NCBI GenBank assembly: GCA_910587785.1
Contig: CAJUOA010000070.1
Coordinates: forward strand, 1-18,492
Reading direction: 5' to 3'
DNA length: 18,492 nt
Origin: an uncultured Oscillospiraceae bacterium
GTDB taxonomy: Bacteria > Bacillota > Clostridia > Oscillospirales > Oscillospiraceae
The position numbers were made by a program, and so were the translations under genes. The notes beneath the pieces are model-generated. The model worked only from the letters and a program-made list of their open reading frames with translations, ran no database searches and was not told the DNA's origin. Shown in pieces: positions 5,428-12,299 of this stretch. Position 1 is the first letter of the stretch, and each line of letters starts with the position of its first letter.

Positions 5428-7851
5428 ACTGCTGGTTCCTCCTTCGATGATTTCTTGGATCTCAGGGATTTCAGGCAATTCGATCTCGCCCAAATCTATG
5501 TCGCCGGACTGGACGGCCTCCCCGTCGAGCCCGCTGGGCGCGGCTGTCGCGGCGGCGGCAACGGCGCTCCGCCGTGCCGCGGCCTCGGAGCGGAAGCGGC
5601 TCTTGAAGAACCGCAGGCGCAGGGCGTTGGATACCACCGTCACGCTGCTCAGGCTCATGGCCGCGGCGGCGAACATGGGGTTGAGCTGCCAGTGGAGCGC
5701 CGCATAGAACACCCCCGCCGCCAGGGGGATGCCCAGGGAGTTGTAGAAGAACGCCCAGAAGAGGTTCTGCTTGATGTTCCGGATCGTGGCGCGGCTGAGC
5801 TCCACGGCGGCGGCGGCGTCCAGCAGGTCGCTCTTCATGAGCACGATGTCCGCGCTCTCAATGGCCACGTCTGTTCCCGCGCCGATGGCCATCCCCACGT
5901 CCGCCCGGGCCAGAGCCGGGGCATCGTTGATGCCGTCGCCCACCATGGCAACCTTCTTGCCCTCCTGCTGGAGGCTCGCGATCTTCCGCTCCTTGTCCTG
6001 GGGCAGGACCTCCGCCATGACCTCCGTAACGCCCAGCTGCTGTCCGATGGCCTCGGCGGTGCGGTAGTTGTCGCCGGTGAGCATGATGACGTCGATGCCC
6101 AGGCTCTTGAACGCCGCCACCGCGTCCCGGCTGGTGGGCTTGGGGGTGTCGGCCACGGCGATGACGCCCAGCAGGGACGTGTCCTTGGCGAAGAACAGAG
6201 GCGTCTTCCCCTGCGCGGCCAGAGCCTCGGTGCGGTCCAGCCAGTCGATGAGATCGATGCCCGCCTCCTCCATCATGGCCCGGCTTCCGGCGAGGCAGGT
6301 GTGCCCCCCCAGCACCGCCCGCACGCCCCGCCCGTGGACGGCCTCGAAGCCCTCCACCGGCTGCTGGGGCAGCTTGCGCTCTGACGCCTCCTCCACAATG
6401 GCCGCGCCCAGGGGGTGCTCCGAGGGGGCCTCCAGGCAGGCGGCAAGCCCCAGCAGGGCGTTCTCCGCCAGTCCCTCCGCCGGGAGGATATCCGTCACCT
6501 GGGGCTTGCCCTGGGTCAAGGTGCCGGTCTTATCCAGGACCACGGTATTGATGGTATGCAGGGTCTCCAGGGCCTCGGCGGACTTGACCAGGATGCCGTT
6601 CTCCGCGCCTTTGCCGGTACCCACCATAATAGCCACCGGCGTGGCCAGGCCAAGGGCGCAGGGGCAGGAGATCACCAGCACCGCCACGCCCCCCGTAAGG
6701 GCCCTCGTGACGCTCCCGGTGGCGAGGAGCCACACCACAGCCGTCACCAGCGCGATGACCATGACCACAGGCACGAAGATCCCGGACACCTTGTCGGCAA
6801 GCTTGGCGATGGGGGCCTTGGAGGAGGACGCCTCCTCCACCAGGCGGATCATCTGGGCGAGGGTGGTGTCCTCGCCCACCCGCAGGGCCTCGAAGACGAA
6901 GGAGCCCGACTTGTTGATGGACGCGGCGGCCACCTTGTCGCCCACCGTCTTATCCACCGGCAGGCTCTCTCCGGTCAGGGCGCTCTCATCCACGGCGGAG
7001 GCCCCCTCCACAATCACCCCGTCCACGGGGATGGACTGCCCGGGCCGGACCACGATCCGGTCTCCCACCACCACTTCCTCCACGGGGAGCTCTGCCTCCA
7101 CGCCGTTTCGGATCACGCTCGCGGTCTTGGGGGCCAGGTCCATGAGGCGGGTGATGGCTTCGCTGGTCTTGCCCTTGGAGCGGGTTTCCAGGAACTTGCC
7201 CAGGGTGATGAGGGTCAGGATCATGCCTGCGGACTCAAAATACAGGTCCATGTGGTAGCGCGCCACCAGTTCCATGTCCCCGTGGCCCAGGCCCCAGCCG
7301 ATCTGGAAGATGGCGAAGACCCCGTAGATCACCGCGGCGATAGAGCCCACGGCAATGAGGGAATCCATATTGGGCGCGCCGTGGAAGAGGGTCTTGAAGC
7401 CCACCTTGTAGTACTTGTCGTTGAGGTACATGATGGGCAGCGTCAGCAGAAACTGGACGAAGGCGAAGCTCATGGCGTTCTCCATCCCCGTGAGGAACCC
7501 CGGCAGGGGCGCGCCCATCATATGGCCCATGGAGATGTAGAAGAGCGGGAGCAAAAAGACAAAGGACCAGATGAGGCGGTGCTTCATCCCCTTGAGCTCC
7601 TCGCCCATGACGTCGGTCTTGGCCTCCGGGGCCAGCCGCTTGCCCGGCAGGGAGGCCCCGTAGCCGGAGTCCACCACCGCCCGGATGATGACATCCGGGG
7701 TGACGGCGCTCTCGTCGTAGTTCACCTGCATGTTGTTGGCCAGGAGGTTCACGTTCACGCCGTTCACCCCCTCCACCTTTGCCACGGCCTTCTCCACATG
7801 GGCGGAGCAGGCCGAGCAGGTCATGCCGGTCACTTGGAAGGTCTGTTTCAT
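5227..7851 (-). CDS. copA: Copper-exporting P1B-type ATPase with C-terminal CopZ-like domain
   Basis: CopA pumps Cu(I) out of the cytoplasm using ATP. The 874-residue protein has an N-terminal heavy-metal domain (GMTCSAC, Cys 12 and 15). After it come the membrane helices, the actuator motif TGES (293-296), the ion-binding CPC (396-398), the phosphorylation site DKTGTLT (Asp 440), HP (479-480), TGDN (592-595) and GDGIND (638-643). After the last membrane pair an Ala-rich and acidic linker (about 755-805, with EIELPEIPEIQEI) leads to a second heavy-metal domain (809-874, Cys 820 and 823). One N-terminal plus one C-terminal metal domain is longer than the usual ~800 residues. It is the last gene of the csoR operon, 19 nt after the P-loop gene. 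Confidence 0.95.
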   Translation of the reverse strand: MKQTFQVTGMTCSACSAHVEKAVAKVEGVNGVNVNLLANNMQVNYDESAVTPDVIIRAVVDSGYGASLPGKRLAPEAKTDVMGEELKGMKHRLIWSFVFLLPLFYISMGHMMGAPLPGFLTGMENAMSFAFVQFLLTLPIMYLNDKYYKVGFKTLFHGAPNMDSLIAVGSIAAVIYGVFAIFQIGWGLGHGDMELVARYHMDLYFESAGMILTLITLGKFLETRSKGKTSEAITRLMDLAPKTASVIRNGVEAELPVEEVVVGDRIVVRPGQSIPVDGVIVEGASAVDESALTGESLPVDKTVGDKVAAASINKSGSFVFEALRVGEDTTLAQMIRLVEEASSSKAPIAKLADKVSGIFVPVVMVIALVTAVVWLLATGSVTRALTGGVAVLVISCPCALGLATPVAIMVGTGKGAENGILVKSAEALETLHTINTVVLDKTGTLTQGKPQVTDILPAEGLAENALLGLAACLEAPSEHPLGAAIVEEASERKLPQQPVEGFEAVHGRGVRAVLGGHTCLAGSRAMMEEAGIDLIDWLDRTEALAAQGKTPLFFAKDTSLLGVIAVADTPKPTSRDAVAAFKSLGIDVIMLTGDNYRTAEAIGQQLGVTEVMAEVLPQDKERKIASLQQEGKKVAMVGDGINDAPALARADVGMAIGAGTDVAIESADIVLMKSDLLDAAAAVELSRATIRNIKQNLFWAFFYNSLGIPLAAGVFYAALHWQLNPMFAAAAMSLSSVTVVSNALRLRFFKSRFRSEAAARRSAVAAAATAAPSGLDGEAVQSGDIDLGEIELPEIPEIQEIIEGGTSSMEKTMKIEGMMCGHCSGRVEKALNDLPGVTAKVNLEAGTATVTGEASDEALTKAVTDAGYTVVSIN

Positions 7852-7870
7852 GTTAGAGCCACCTGTCTTT

Positions 7871-8305
7871 CTATCGTTTTGTCTCGATCTGTCCGCACAG
7901 CTCTCCCAGGTCCGTCTCCCCGGAGATGTAATGGTAGTCGTGGGCCTCGTTGTCGAAGCACCCGTGCTTCCGCTCCAGCATGGCCGCCACCGGTGGAGGG
8001 AGCTTCCCGTGCATCCGCTGGGCGAAGCGCTCCTGGATGGTCTCCAGCTCCGCCGTTACCAGCACCCGGACCGCCCCCGCGGGCACCAGGGACAGGTGTT
8101 CCGGCTCGGCGATTACGTAGATGGCCGGGTCTCCCGTCAGGGCCGAGGCCAGCTTCTCCCGGAAGAGCTTCTCTGCCGACGCCTCGTCTTTTGCCATCCG
8201 CAGGTAGTCCTTCCCCGTATAGACCTCCCCGCCCAGCCGCTCCTTCAGCGCCTGGGCCAGGGTGGATTTTCCTGTACAGCTCTCGCCGAAAATGGCGATC
8301 ACCAT
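7871..8305 (-). CDS. P-loop nucleoside-kinase-like protein in the copper operon
   Basis: This 144-residue protein has a clear Walker A motif, GESCTGKST (7-15), at its very N-terminus. The rest (LAQALKERLGGEVYTGKDYLRMAKDE, then VIAEPEHLSLVP and RVLVTAELETIQERFAQR) resembles small AAA_33/cytidylate-kinase-like P-loop kinases. The substrate is unknown. AAGGAGG lies 9 nt before the ATG. It sits between csoR and copA with gaps of about 18 nt, so copper should control it. A role in copper resistance is implied only by position. Cys 10 in the P-loop and a C-terminal HDYHY cluster could bind metal, but this is speculation. Confidence 0.75.
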   Translation of the reverse strand: MVIAIFGESCTGKSTLAQALKERLGGEVYTGKDYLRMAKDEASAEKLFREKLASALTGDPAIYVIAEPEHLSLVPAGAVRVLVTAELETIQERFAQRMHGKLPPPVAAMLERKHGCFDNEAHDYHYISGETDLGELCGQIETKR

Positions 8306-8323
8306 ATTCCCCGGCCTCCTTCC

Positions 8324-8623
8324 TTACTTCATCAGCTTCTGCAAGACCGCCACCAGCTCGTCGACGACCCCGTCGTTGCCCTCACGGAGGTTCTCGGCCA
8401 CGCAGGTGCGCAGATGCTCGCTGAGGAGCTCCTTGCTGAAGCTGTTGAGGGCGGCGTTGACGGCGGAGACCTGGGTGAGGATGTCGGTGCAGTAGACGTC
8501 CTTTTGCAGCATCTCCCGCAGGCCCCGCACCTGTCCCTCGATGCGGCTGAGGCGGTTGCAGAGGCGGCGCATCTCCTCCTCGCTGCGCACCCGGCTCTTT
8601 CCGCAGGTGCAGCTGTCGTCCAT
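8324..8623 (-). CDS. csoR: CsoR-family copper-sensing repressor
   Basis: CsoR binds DNA as an α-helical tetramer and lets go when Cu(I) binds. The 99-residue protein has the family core RLSRIEGQVRGLREML and the Cu(I) ligands Cys 45, His 70 and Cys 74 (YCTDI, SEHLRTC), so copper rather than nickel or formaldehyde is the expected signal. The N-terminus has an extra CTC pair (Cys 5 and 7). GGGAGG lies 7 nt before the ATG and inside an operator-like box. It is the first gene of the csoR-kinase-copA operon and should control itself. Confidence 0.93.
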   Translation of the reverse strand: MDDSCTCGKSRVRSEEEMRRLCNRLSRIEGQVRGLREMLQKDVYCTDILTQVSAVNAALNSFSKELLSEHLRTCVAENLREGNDGVVDELVAVLQKLMK

Positions 8624-8627
8624 AGTG

Positions 8628-8644
8628 ATACCTCCCGGGGGTAT
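8628..8644. promoter_or_regulatory. CsoR-type operator 1, over the csoR ribosome binding site
   Basis: ATACCTCCCGGGGGTAT is an imperfect inverted repeat (ATACC with GGTAT ends, G/C-rich middle) like known CsoR boxes. On the minus strand it contains the csoR GGGAGG. A repressor bound here would lie downstream of the start site and could block elongation. Confidence 0.7.
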
Positions 8645-8661
8645 TTGGGCTTTGCGGATTT

Positions 8662-8690
8662 ATCATATACCCGGGTGGGGTATTTGTCAA
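8662..8690 (-). promoter_or_regulatory. csoR operon promoter
   Basis: On the minus strand a perfect TTGACA (8690-8685) lies 17 bp from TATGAT (8667-8662). The whole spacer is a CsoR-type box, so repression by blocking RNA polymerase is expected. The leader to the csoR ATG is about 30 nt. Confidence 0.85.
8667..8683. promoter_or_regulatory. CsoR-type operator 2, between -35 and -10
   Basis: ATACCCGGGTGGGGTAT fits the TACCC/GGGTA pattern of CsoR operators in Bacillus copZA and elsewhere, and fills the promoter spacer exactly. Its centre lies 39 bp, nearly four helix turns, from the centre of operator 1, so two tetramers could bind on the same face. Confidence 0.82.
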
Positions 8691-8750
8691 GAAGTTTTTT
8701 GAAAAAATTTTGACGCGCGCTTTACGACATGGGAGGCTGTGAGAAGATAG

Positions 8751-8782
8751 CAACAACACCATGCCGAAGCATAGTGTTGTTG
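8751..8782. other. Hairpin between csoR and the secreted-protein gene
   Basis: Arms at 8751-8764 and 8769-8782 pair over 14 bp with one mismatch, around the loop CGAA. It lies downstream of the 8837-9640 gene and may be its terminator, but no T tract follows on the minus strand. Confidence 0.4.
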
Positions 8783-8836
8783 TTGTTAAGTATGTCCATT
8801 TTGTAAATTATATTTTTATTAGTTGGAAAAATCTGT

Positions 8837-9640
8837 TTAAGCCTTGTTCTTGGGGGCGCCTCTACGCTTCACCCAAAGAATCAGCAAAACAGCACTTAAT
8901 AATGTGATTACGATTATCGCAGGGGCTCCATTCGAAGCCAGCCCGCCTCCCCCGCCGCCGAAACCTGTCCACGCCATAGAACCGCTAAGTTCCGAGAGCG
9001 CGGTAACCACCTCACCGGAAGAATAAATCATCCCGTTCTCCAGCTTGAGAAAGTCCGGGCGGGTGGAATAGGGCACCAGCCGGACCTCCTCTTCAGTAAG
9101 CGTGATAACAAAATTCATACCAAATCCATAGTCCGATACCGCCACAATATAAGTCGATCCCTCCCGGCCAAACATTCCCGCCGGGACAATTTCTGGTTCA
9201 AAAAGATATGGAGCGTCATTCCCTGTATCAGCGTTTCCGTACACAGTAGTATATCCAGGACTGCTGCCCGATATTCCCACGTTAGCATAGGCATAACCGC
9301 TGTCGCCGTAATAAACAGGAACTTTCCAAATCGACGGGGCGGAAGCAATCGCGTCCTCCAATGTTCCACATTTGAGCGCACTAGTAAACTCGTACGACGT
9401 AAATAGATATACCCGTTTTGCCAAATCCCAGTCCAGCTCTTCAGAATACGGTCGGGCAGAGGGCTCTCCCGTGCAATTGTAGGAATGGAAGAGGATATTC
9501 CCCTCCATTGTTTCAGCGATTTCGCGTTCCGCATCGTTCATTGCGTCTTCGCGAAAATCGTATGAATATGCAACAGTCTGCCTGGAAACGATTAGAAAAA
9601 AAACCAAGCTAAGGGTCCATAATTTTTTCATCATAGCCAT
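8837..9640 (-). CDS. Exported, membrane-anchored protein of unknown function
   Basis: I do not recognise this 267-residue protein. It has a signal peptide (MMKKLWTLSLVFFLIVSRQTVA, about 1-25), an extracytoplasmic β-rich body (about 26-225) with few cysteines, a glycine run (GFGGGGGG, about 227-234), a membrane helix (about 240-257) and a short basic tail (VKRRGAPKNKA). This is a type I surface-protein layout without a sortase motif. GGGAGGG lies 7 nt before the ATG. It starts just 3 nt after the peptidase remnant ends, so the two were probably an operon. G+C is lower than in the copper operon, suggesting acquired DNA. Confidence 0.75.
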   Translation of the reverse strand: MAMMKKLWTLSLVFFLIVSRQTVAYSYDFREDAMNDAEREIAETMEGNILFHSYNCTGEPSARPYSEELDWDLAKRVYLFTSYEFTSALKCGTLEDAIASAPSIWKVPVYYGDSGYAYANVGISGSSPGYTTVYGNADTGNDAPYLFEPEIVPAGMFGREGSTYIVAVSDYGFGMNFVITLTEEEVRLVPYSTRPDFLKLENGMIYSSGEVVTALSELSGSMAWTGFGGGGGGLASNGAPAIIVITLLSAVLLILWVKRRGAPKNKA

Positions 9641-9643
9641 TCT

Positions 9644-9940
9644 CTATCCCTCCCAGTCCTTGAACAGAACATCTCCAGTACGATCTCTGGAGTCAATCCA
9701 TCCGTTGGACGTATTTCCATGTTGAAAATCCATATAACTAGCAGTATATGTACGACCATCGCCAGGATTAATAATATAAAAATTTTCTGAATATGCGTCT
9801 TTGTAGAATCCTTTTATAACATAAAAATGTCCTGAACCACTTCCTTCAACAAGAGATATAACAGGCCTTCGGTTGTTAATTGATGTTTGTATAATACTTT
9901 TAAAAAAACAAACTGTCAACCATTTTCCGTTGATTTGCAC
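9644..9940 (-). pseudogene. 3' fragment of a C39-like (papain-fold) cysteine peptidase
   Basis: The translated fragment (about 98 residues) looks like the second half of a C39-like peptidase: INNRRPVISLVEGSGSGHFYVIKGF carries the catalytic His, and FYIINPGDGRTYTASYMDF follows. The half with the catalytic Cys is missing. The only starts are weak (GTG 9940, no ribosome binding site), and the frame is closed by a TGA at 9973-9971 just upstream. The DNA is AT-rich. It is therefore a 5'-truncated gene, probably damaged with the spoVA rearrangement next to it. A short functional protein is unlikely. Confidence 0.65.
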
Positions 9941-10019
9941 AGGCTTTTTAGAGGGAATGGGAGTAGTTATTCAAGCCTCTGTTGTGAAGCAAAACACATA
10001 ACGATTATTTAAGACAATT

Positions 10020-10050
10020 GGAAGGAGCGGGCGTTCTGCCCGCTCCTTCC
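10020..10050 (-). terminator. Terminator after the spoVAE remnant
   Basis: A 13-bp perfect stem, GGAAGGAGCGGGC (10020-10032) with GCCCGCTCCTTCC (10038-10050), has a 5-nt loop. It lies 9 bp past the stop at 10059 and ends the minus-strand operon. The T tract is weak, but the stem is very strong. Confidence 0.75.
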
Positions 10051-10058
10051 CGTTTGCG

Positions 10059-10373
10059 CTACCGCTTCTCCCCCGGCTTGAACACCAGCGCCGCGAGAAA
10101 CCCGAAGAGCACCGCCGCCGTAATGCCCCCCGCCGTGGCGGTGAGCCCGCCGGTGAGCACCCCCAGCCACCCCTTTTCCGTTACCTCCTTGGCCACGCCC
10201 TTGGCCACGCCCTTGGCCACGCCCTTGGCTAAGTTAGAGCCAAAGCCCGTCAGGGGCACTGTCGCCCCCGCACCGATTACAACCGTGTCAGCGGTATCCA
10301 GCGCCGCTTTCAGCCGCTTAATTTGCTGTGAGTAAATTTCGGTAGATTTCATAATCGACATCTTTGAAAACAT
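10059..10373 (-). pseudogene. Chimera: SirTM-type sirtuin 5' end joined to spoVAE 3' end
   Basis: This 104-residue frame joins two unrelated genes. Residues 1-37 (EIYSQQIKRLKAALDTADTV then VIGAGA) match the start of a SIR2-family deacylase, which should continue GAGLS into the NAD-binding site. From GAGATVPLTGFG on (34-104) it is the C-terminal half of SpoVAE, the spore dipicolinate-channel membrane protein (LTGGLTATAGGITAAVLFGFLAALVFKP). The shared GAGA (10274-10263) is the join. All sirtuin catalytic residues and the N-terminal half of SpoVAE are missing, so neither function should remain. The SpoVAE part also has an expanded AKGV repeat. The start (10373, or 10352) overlaps the macrodomain gene, as is usual for sirtuin-macrodomain pairs. 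Confidence 0.85.
10188..10229. repeat. 12-bp tandem repeat in the spoVAE remnant
   Basis: Three full copies of CTTGGCCACGCC (10188-10199, 10200-10211, 10212-10223) and half a fourth are identical. They encode AKGVAKGVAKGVAKEV where SpoVAE normally has a single such segment. Perfect identity suggests a recent slippage expansion in a gene no longer under selection. Confidence 0.85.
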
Positions 10374-11097
10374 TGAAGATCACCTTTATGACGCTGTTAT
10401 TTTCTATGCGGTATTCCCTGACTGTCCGAACCGCAATCTCCGCCGCCCTGTCGTTGGGAAAGTGAAATTCCCCCGTAGAGATACAGCAGAAAGCGATGCT
10501 CTTGATGCCAACCTGTTCTGCCAATTCCAGGCAGGAGCGATAGCAGGAAGCCAACAGCGTTTCATCCCGCCCGGTCAGCGGCCCGGTGATGATGGGGCCA
10601 ACGGTATGCAGAACATATTTACAGGGGAGGTTATAGGCCCTGGTGATCTTCGCCTTTCCCGTTTCTTCCTCCCGGCCCTGCTCCTGCATAATTGCCGCGC
10701 ACTCCTGCCGCAGTTGGACGCCGGCATAGGTGTGGATGCAGTTATCAATGCAGCCGTGGCAGGGGACATAGCACCCGGTCATACCACTGTTGGCGGCGTT
10801 GACGATGGCATCACAGCGCAGGGTGGTGATGTCCCCCTGCCAGAGATAGATACCCTCTGATACGGGAGTCAGGCTACTCAATTCAGTCACGCCCTTTTGA
10901 GCCAGTTCCTCCCGGAGATATTCGTCCTGTGCCGTGAGAAAGTTTTCGCTGGCCGCCTGGGGAAAGCGGACGTTCATCAGGGAACGCAAAAGCCTTTTTT
11001 GCTCTGCGGCATCTGCCGGAACAGGCAGGTTCCGATACTTGGGTTGTTCTGAAAGCAATTCTTTTATCAGATAAATCCGCCGTTCTGTCTGGGTCAT
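10318..11097 (-). CDS. Zn-type macrodomain protein-ADP-ribose hydrolase
   Basis: This 259-residue protein should remove ADP-ribose from modified proteins, the reverse of SirTM. An N-terminal helical extension (1-80) precedes the macro domain. The ADP-ribose loop is GDITTLRCDAIVNAAN (88-103). Just after it, GCYVPCHGCIDNCIH (108-122) holds the Cys/His cluster that binds zinc in the SirTM-linked macrodomain class. Later motifs are VLHTVGP and CCISTGEFHFP. The ATG follows the previous stop by 1 nt with a GCGAGG site, so translation is coupled. SirTM, its usual partner, is cut off right after it. Confidence 0.92.
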   Translation of the reverse strand: MTQTERRIYLIKELLSEQPKYRNLPVPADAAEQKRLLRSLMNVRFPQAASENFLTAQDEYLREELAQKGVTELSSLTPVSEGIYLWQGDITTLRCDAIVNAANSGMTGCYVPCHGCIDNCIHTYAGVQLRQECAAIMQEQGREEETGKAKITRAYNLPCKYVLHTVGPIITGPLTGRDETLLASCYRSCLELAEQVGIKSIAFCCISTGEFHFPNDRAAEIAVRTVREYRIENNSVIKVIFNVFKDVDYEIYRNLLTAN

Positions 11098-11098
11098 G

Positions 11099-11716
11099 TT
11101 ATCCTCGCTTTTCTACTGCCTGGACGGGACAAACCGTATGGCAGTTGCCGCAGTGCAGGCAGTGTTCCTGTTGAATTTGATAGGGCGTCCCTGCCTCGAT
11201 GCACCGCTGGGGACAATGCTCGGCGCAGGTGCCGCAGCCGATACAGATGTCTGTGATTTGATACCCTTTCCCCGTGACAGTTCCCTTGCCAACGGTGTAG
11301 CTCTCCCGGAAGATTGGATTGACACCCAGATTGAAGTATTCAATTTCCGCATCCACGATCTCAAATACAATTCCAGCCAGTTTCCGGGTATCACCAGGGT
11401 ACACGTTAGAGAGATAGGGCTGCTCGGCAAAGATGGCGTCAATCCACTTCCCCTGTTCCACCTCGCTGACAGGTCGTGCCTTGGCGGACAGCCGGATCAT
11501 CTCTTTATACTTGGTGTAGCCGAGAATTTGCACACGCCCGTCAGACAACAGCTGACGGCAGAAGTCCTTGCCCTTGGCCGTGAAAAAGTACATAGTTTCC
11601 GGTTCATAGTGGATGGCGCTGATGTTGCGGATTTGCGGCCCGCCATTCTTATCTACCGTGGCAAAAGCCAGAACACCCACATATTGCAGCTTTTGCAAAC
11701 AAGTTTTTGCGTCCAT
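11099..11716 (-). CDS. Pyridoxamine-oxidase-fold protein with two [4Fe-4S] motifs
   Basis: From ATG 11716 this is 205 residues. Residues 1-140 look like the split-barrel FMN-binding fold of the pyridoxamine 5'-phosphate oxidase group (VGVLAFATVDKNGGPQIRNI, MYFFTAKGKDF, then VQILGYT). The C-terminus is a bacterial ferredoxin domain with two complete clusters: Cys 158, 161, 164, 168 and Cys 186, 189, 192, 196, each last Cys followed by Pro. It is therefore a flavin/iron-sulfur electron carrier, probably feeding the nitroreductase or radical SAM enzyme upstream. Its ATG is 1 nt after the nitroreductase stop, with GGAGGG 5 nt upstream. An in-frame upstream extension to 11776 has no matching site. 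Confidence 0.88.
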   Translation of the reverse strand: MDAKTCLQKLQYVGVLAFATVDKNGGPQIRNISAIHYEPETMYFFTAKGKDFCRQLLSDGRVQILGYTKYKEMIRLSAKARPVSEVEQGKWIDAIFAEQPYLSNVYPGDTRKLAGIVFEIVDAEIEYFNLGVNPIFRESYTVGKGTVTGKGYQITDICIGCGTCAEHCPQRCIEAGTPYQIQQEHCLHCGNCHTVCPVQAVEKRG

Positions 11717-11717
11717 G

Positions 11718-12299
11718 TTATCCCTCCACGATTTTACTGTGGCCTGCTTTACGAGGCTTTTCTCCCGGATATTCACCGCTCACATAACCCAGTAGCACAA
11801 AACAGCGGGCGATATAGTTTTCGGGTATGTTCCATTCCCGGAGCAGTGCTGTCCCCATTTCACTGTCAAAGGTTTCCTCTCCCCGTGCCACGATGCAGGA
11901 GGAAATCCCCAACTCCGTTGCCATCAACACCATGTTTTCCGCACAGCAAAAGGCGTCGGGAATACTGTAAAGAAAGTTCTTCTGCGCAAAGACAATGCAG
12001 ACCGTGGGAGCGCCGTAAAAGCCGCTTTTCATGCTGGGGTCATCAATAATGCTGGGCTGTTCCTGAGAAACATAGGAGCCTGACAGCTTGCTCCGGTCAA
12101 AACGTGCCACGTTCATTCTTCCGATCTTCCCGGCAAGAGCGGCGTTATGAATGCCCACAATCATACTCCGCTGACCGCCTCCGGCGTTGGGGGCGTATGT
12201 CCCGGCCTCAATGATCGTTTCCAGGTCAGCCTTTGAAATCTGCCTGTCCTGGTATTTGCGGATAGAGCGGCGGTGTTTCATCAATTCCAACAGTTCCAT
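11718..12299 (-). CDS. Nitroreductase-family flavoprotein
   Basis: From ATG 12299 this is 193 residues, typical of small FMN nitroreductases. The FMN phosphate-binding motif RRSIRKY is at 10-16, followed by IIEAGTYAPNAGGGQ, the conserved APN segment. Later motifs are PDAFCCAENMVLMATELGI, CIVARGEE and FVLLGY near the end. The physiological substrate is unknown; in RiPP clusters such proteins can oxidise peptide backbones or azolines. The rSAM stop and this ATG overlap in TAATG, with GAGGTGG just upstream, so production is coupled to the maturase. I rejected an upstream start at 12320 because it lies inside the rSAM gene without a better site. Confidence 0.88.
   Translation of the reverse strand: MELLELMKHRRSIRKYQDRQISKADLETIIEAGTYAPNAGGGQRSMIVGIHNAALAGKIGRMNVARFDRSKLSGSYVSQEQPSIIDDPSMKSGFYGAPTVCIVFAQKNFLYSIPDAFCCAENMVLMATELGISSCIVARGEETFDSEMGTALLREWNIPENYIARCFVLLGYVSGEYPGEKPRKAGHSKIVEG

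Noticed and set aside
6415..8424. 669-residue plus-strand frame opposite copA
   Set aside because: It is antisense to clear copA and kinase coding sequence and has no domain-like content.
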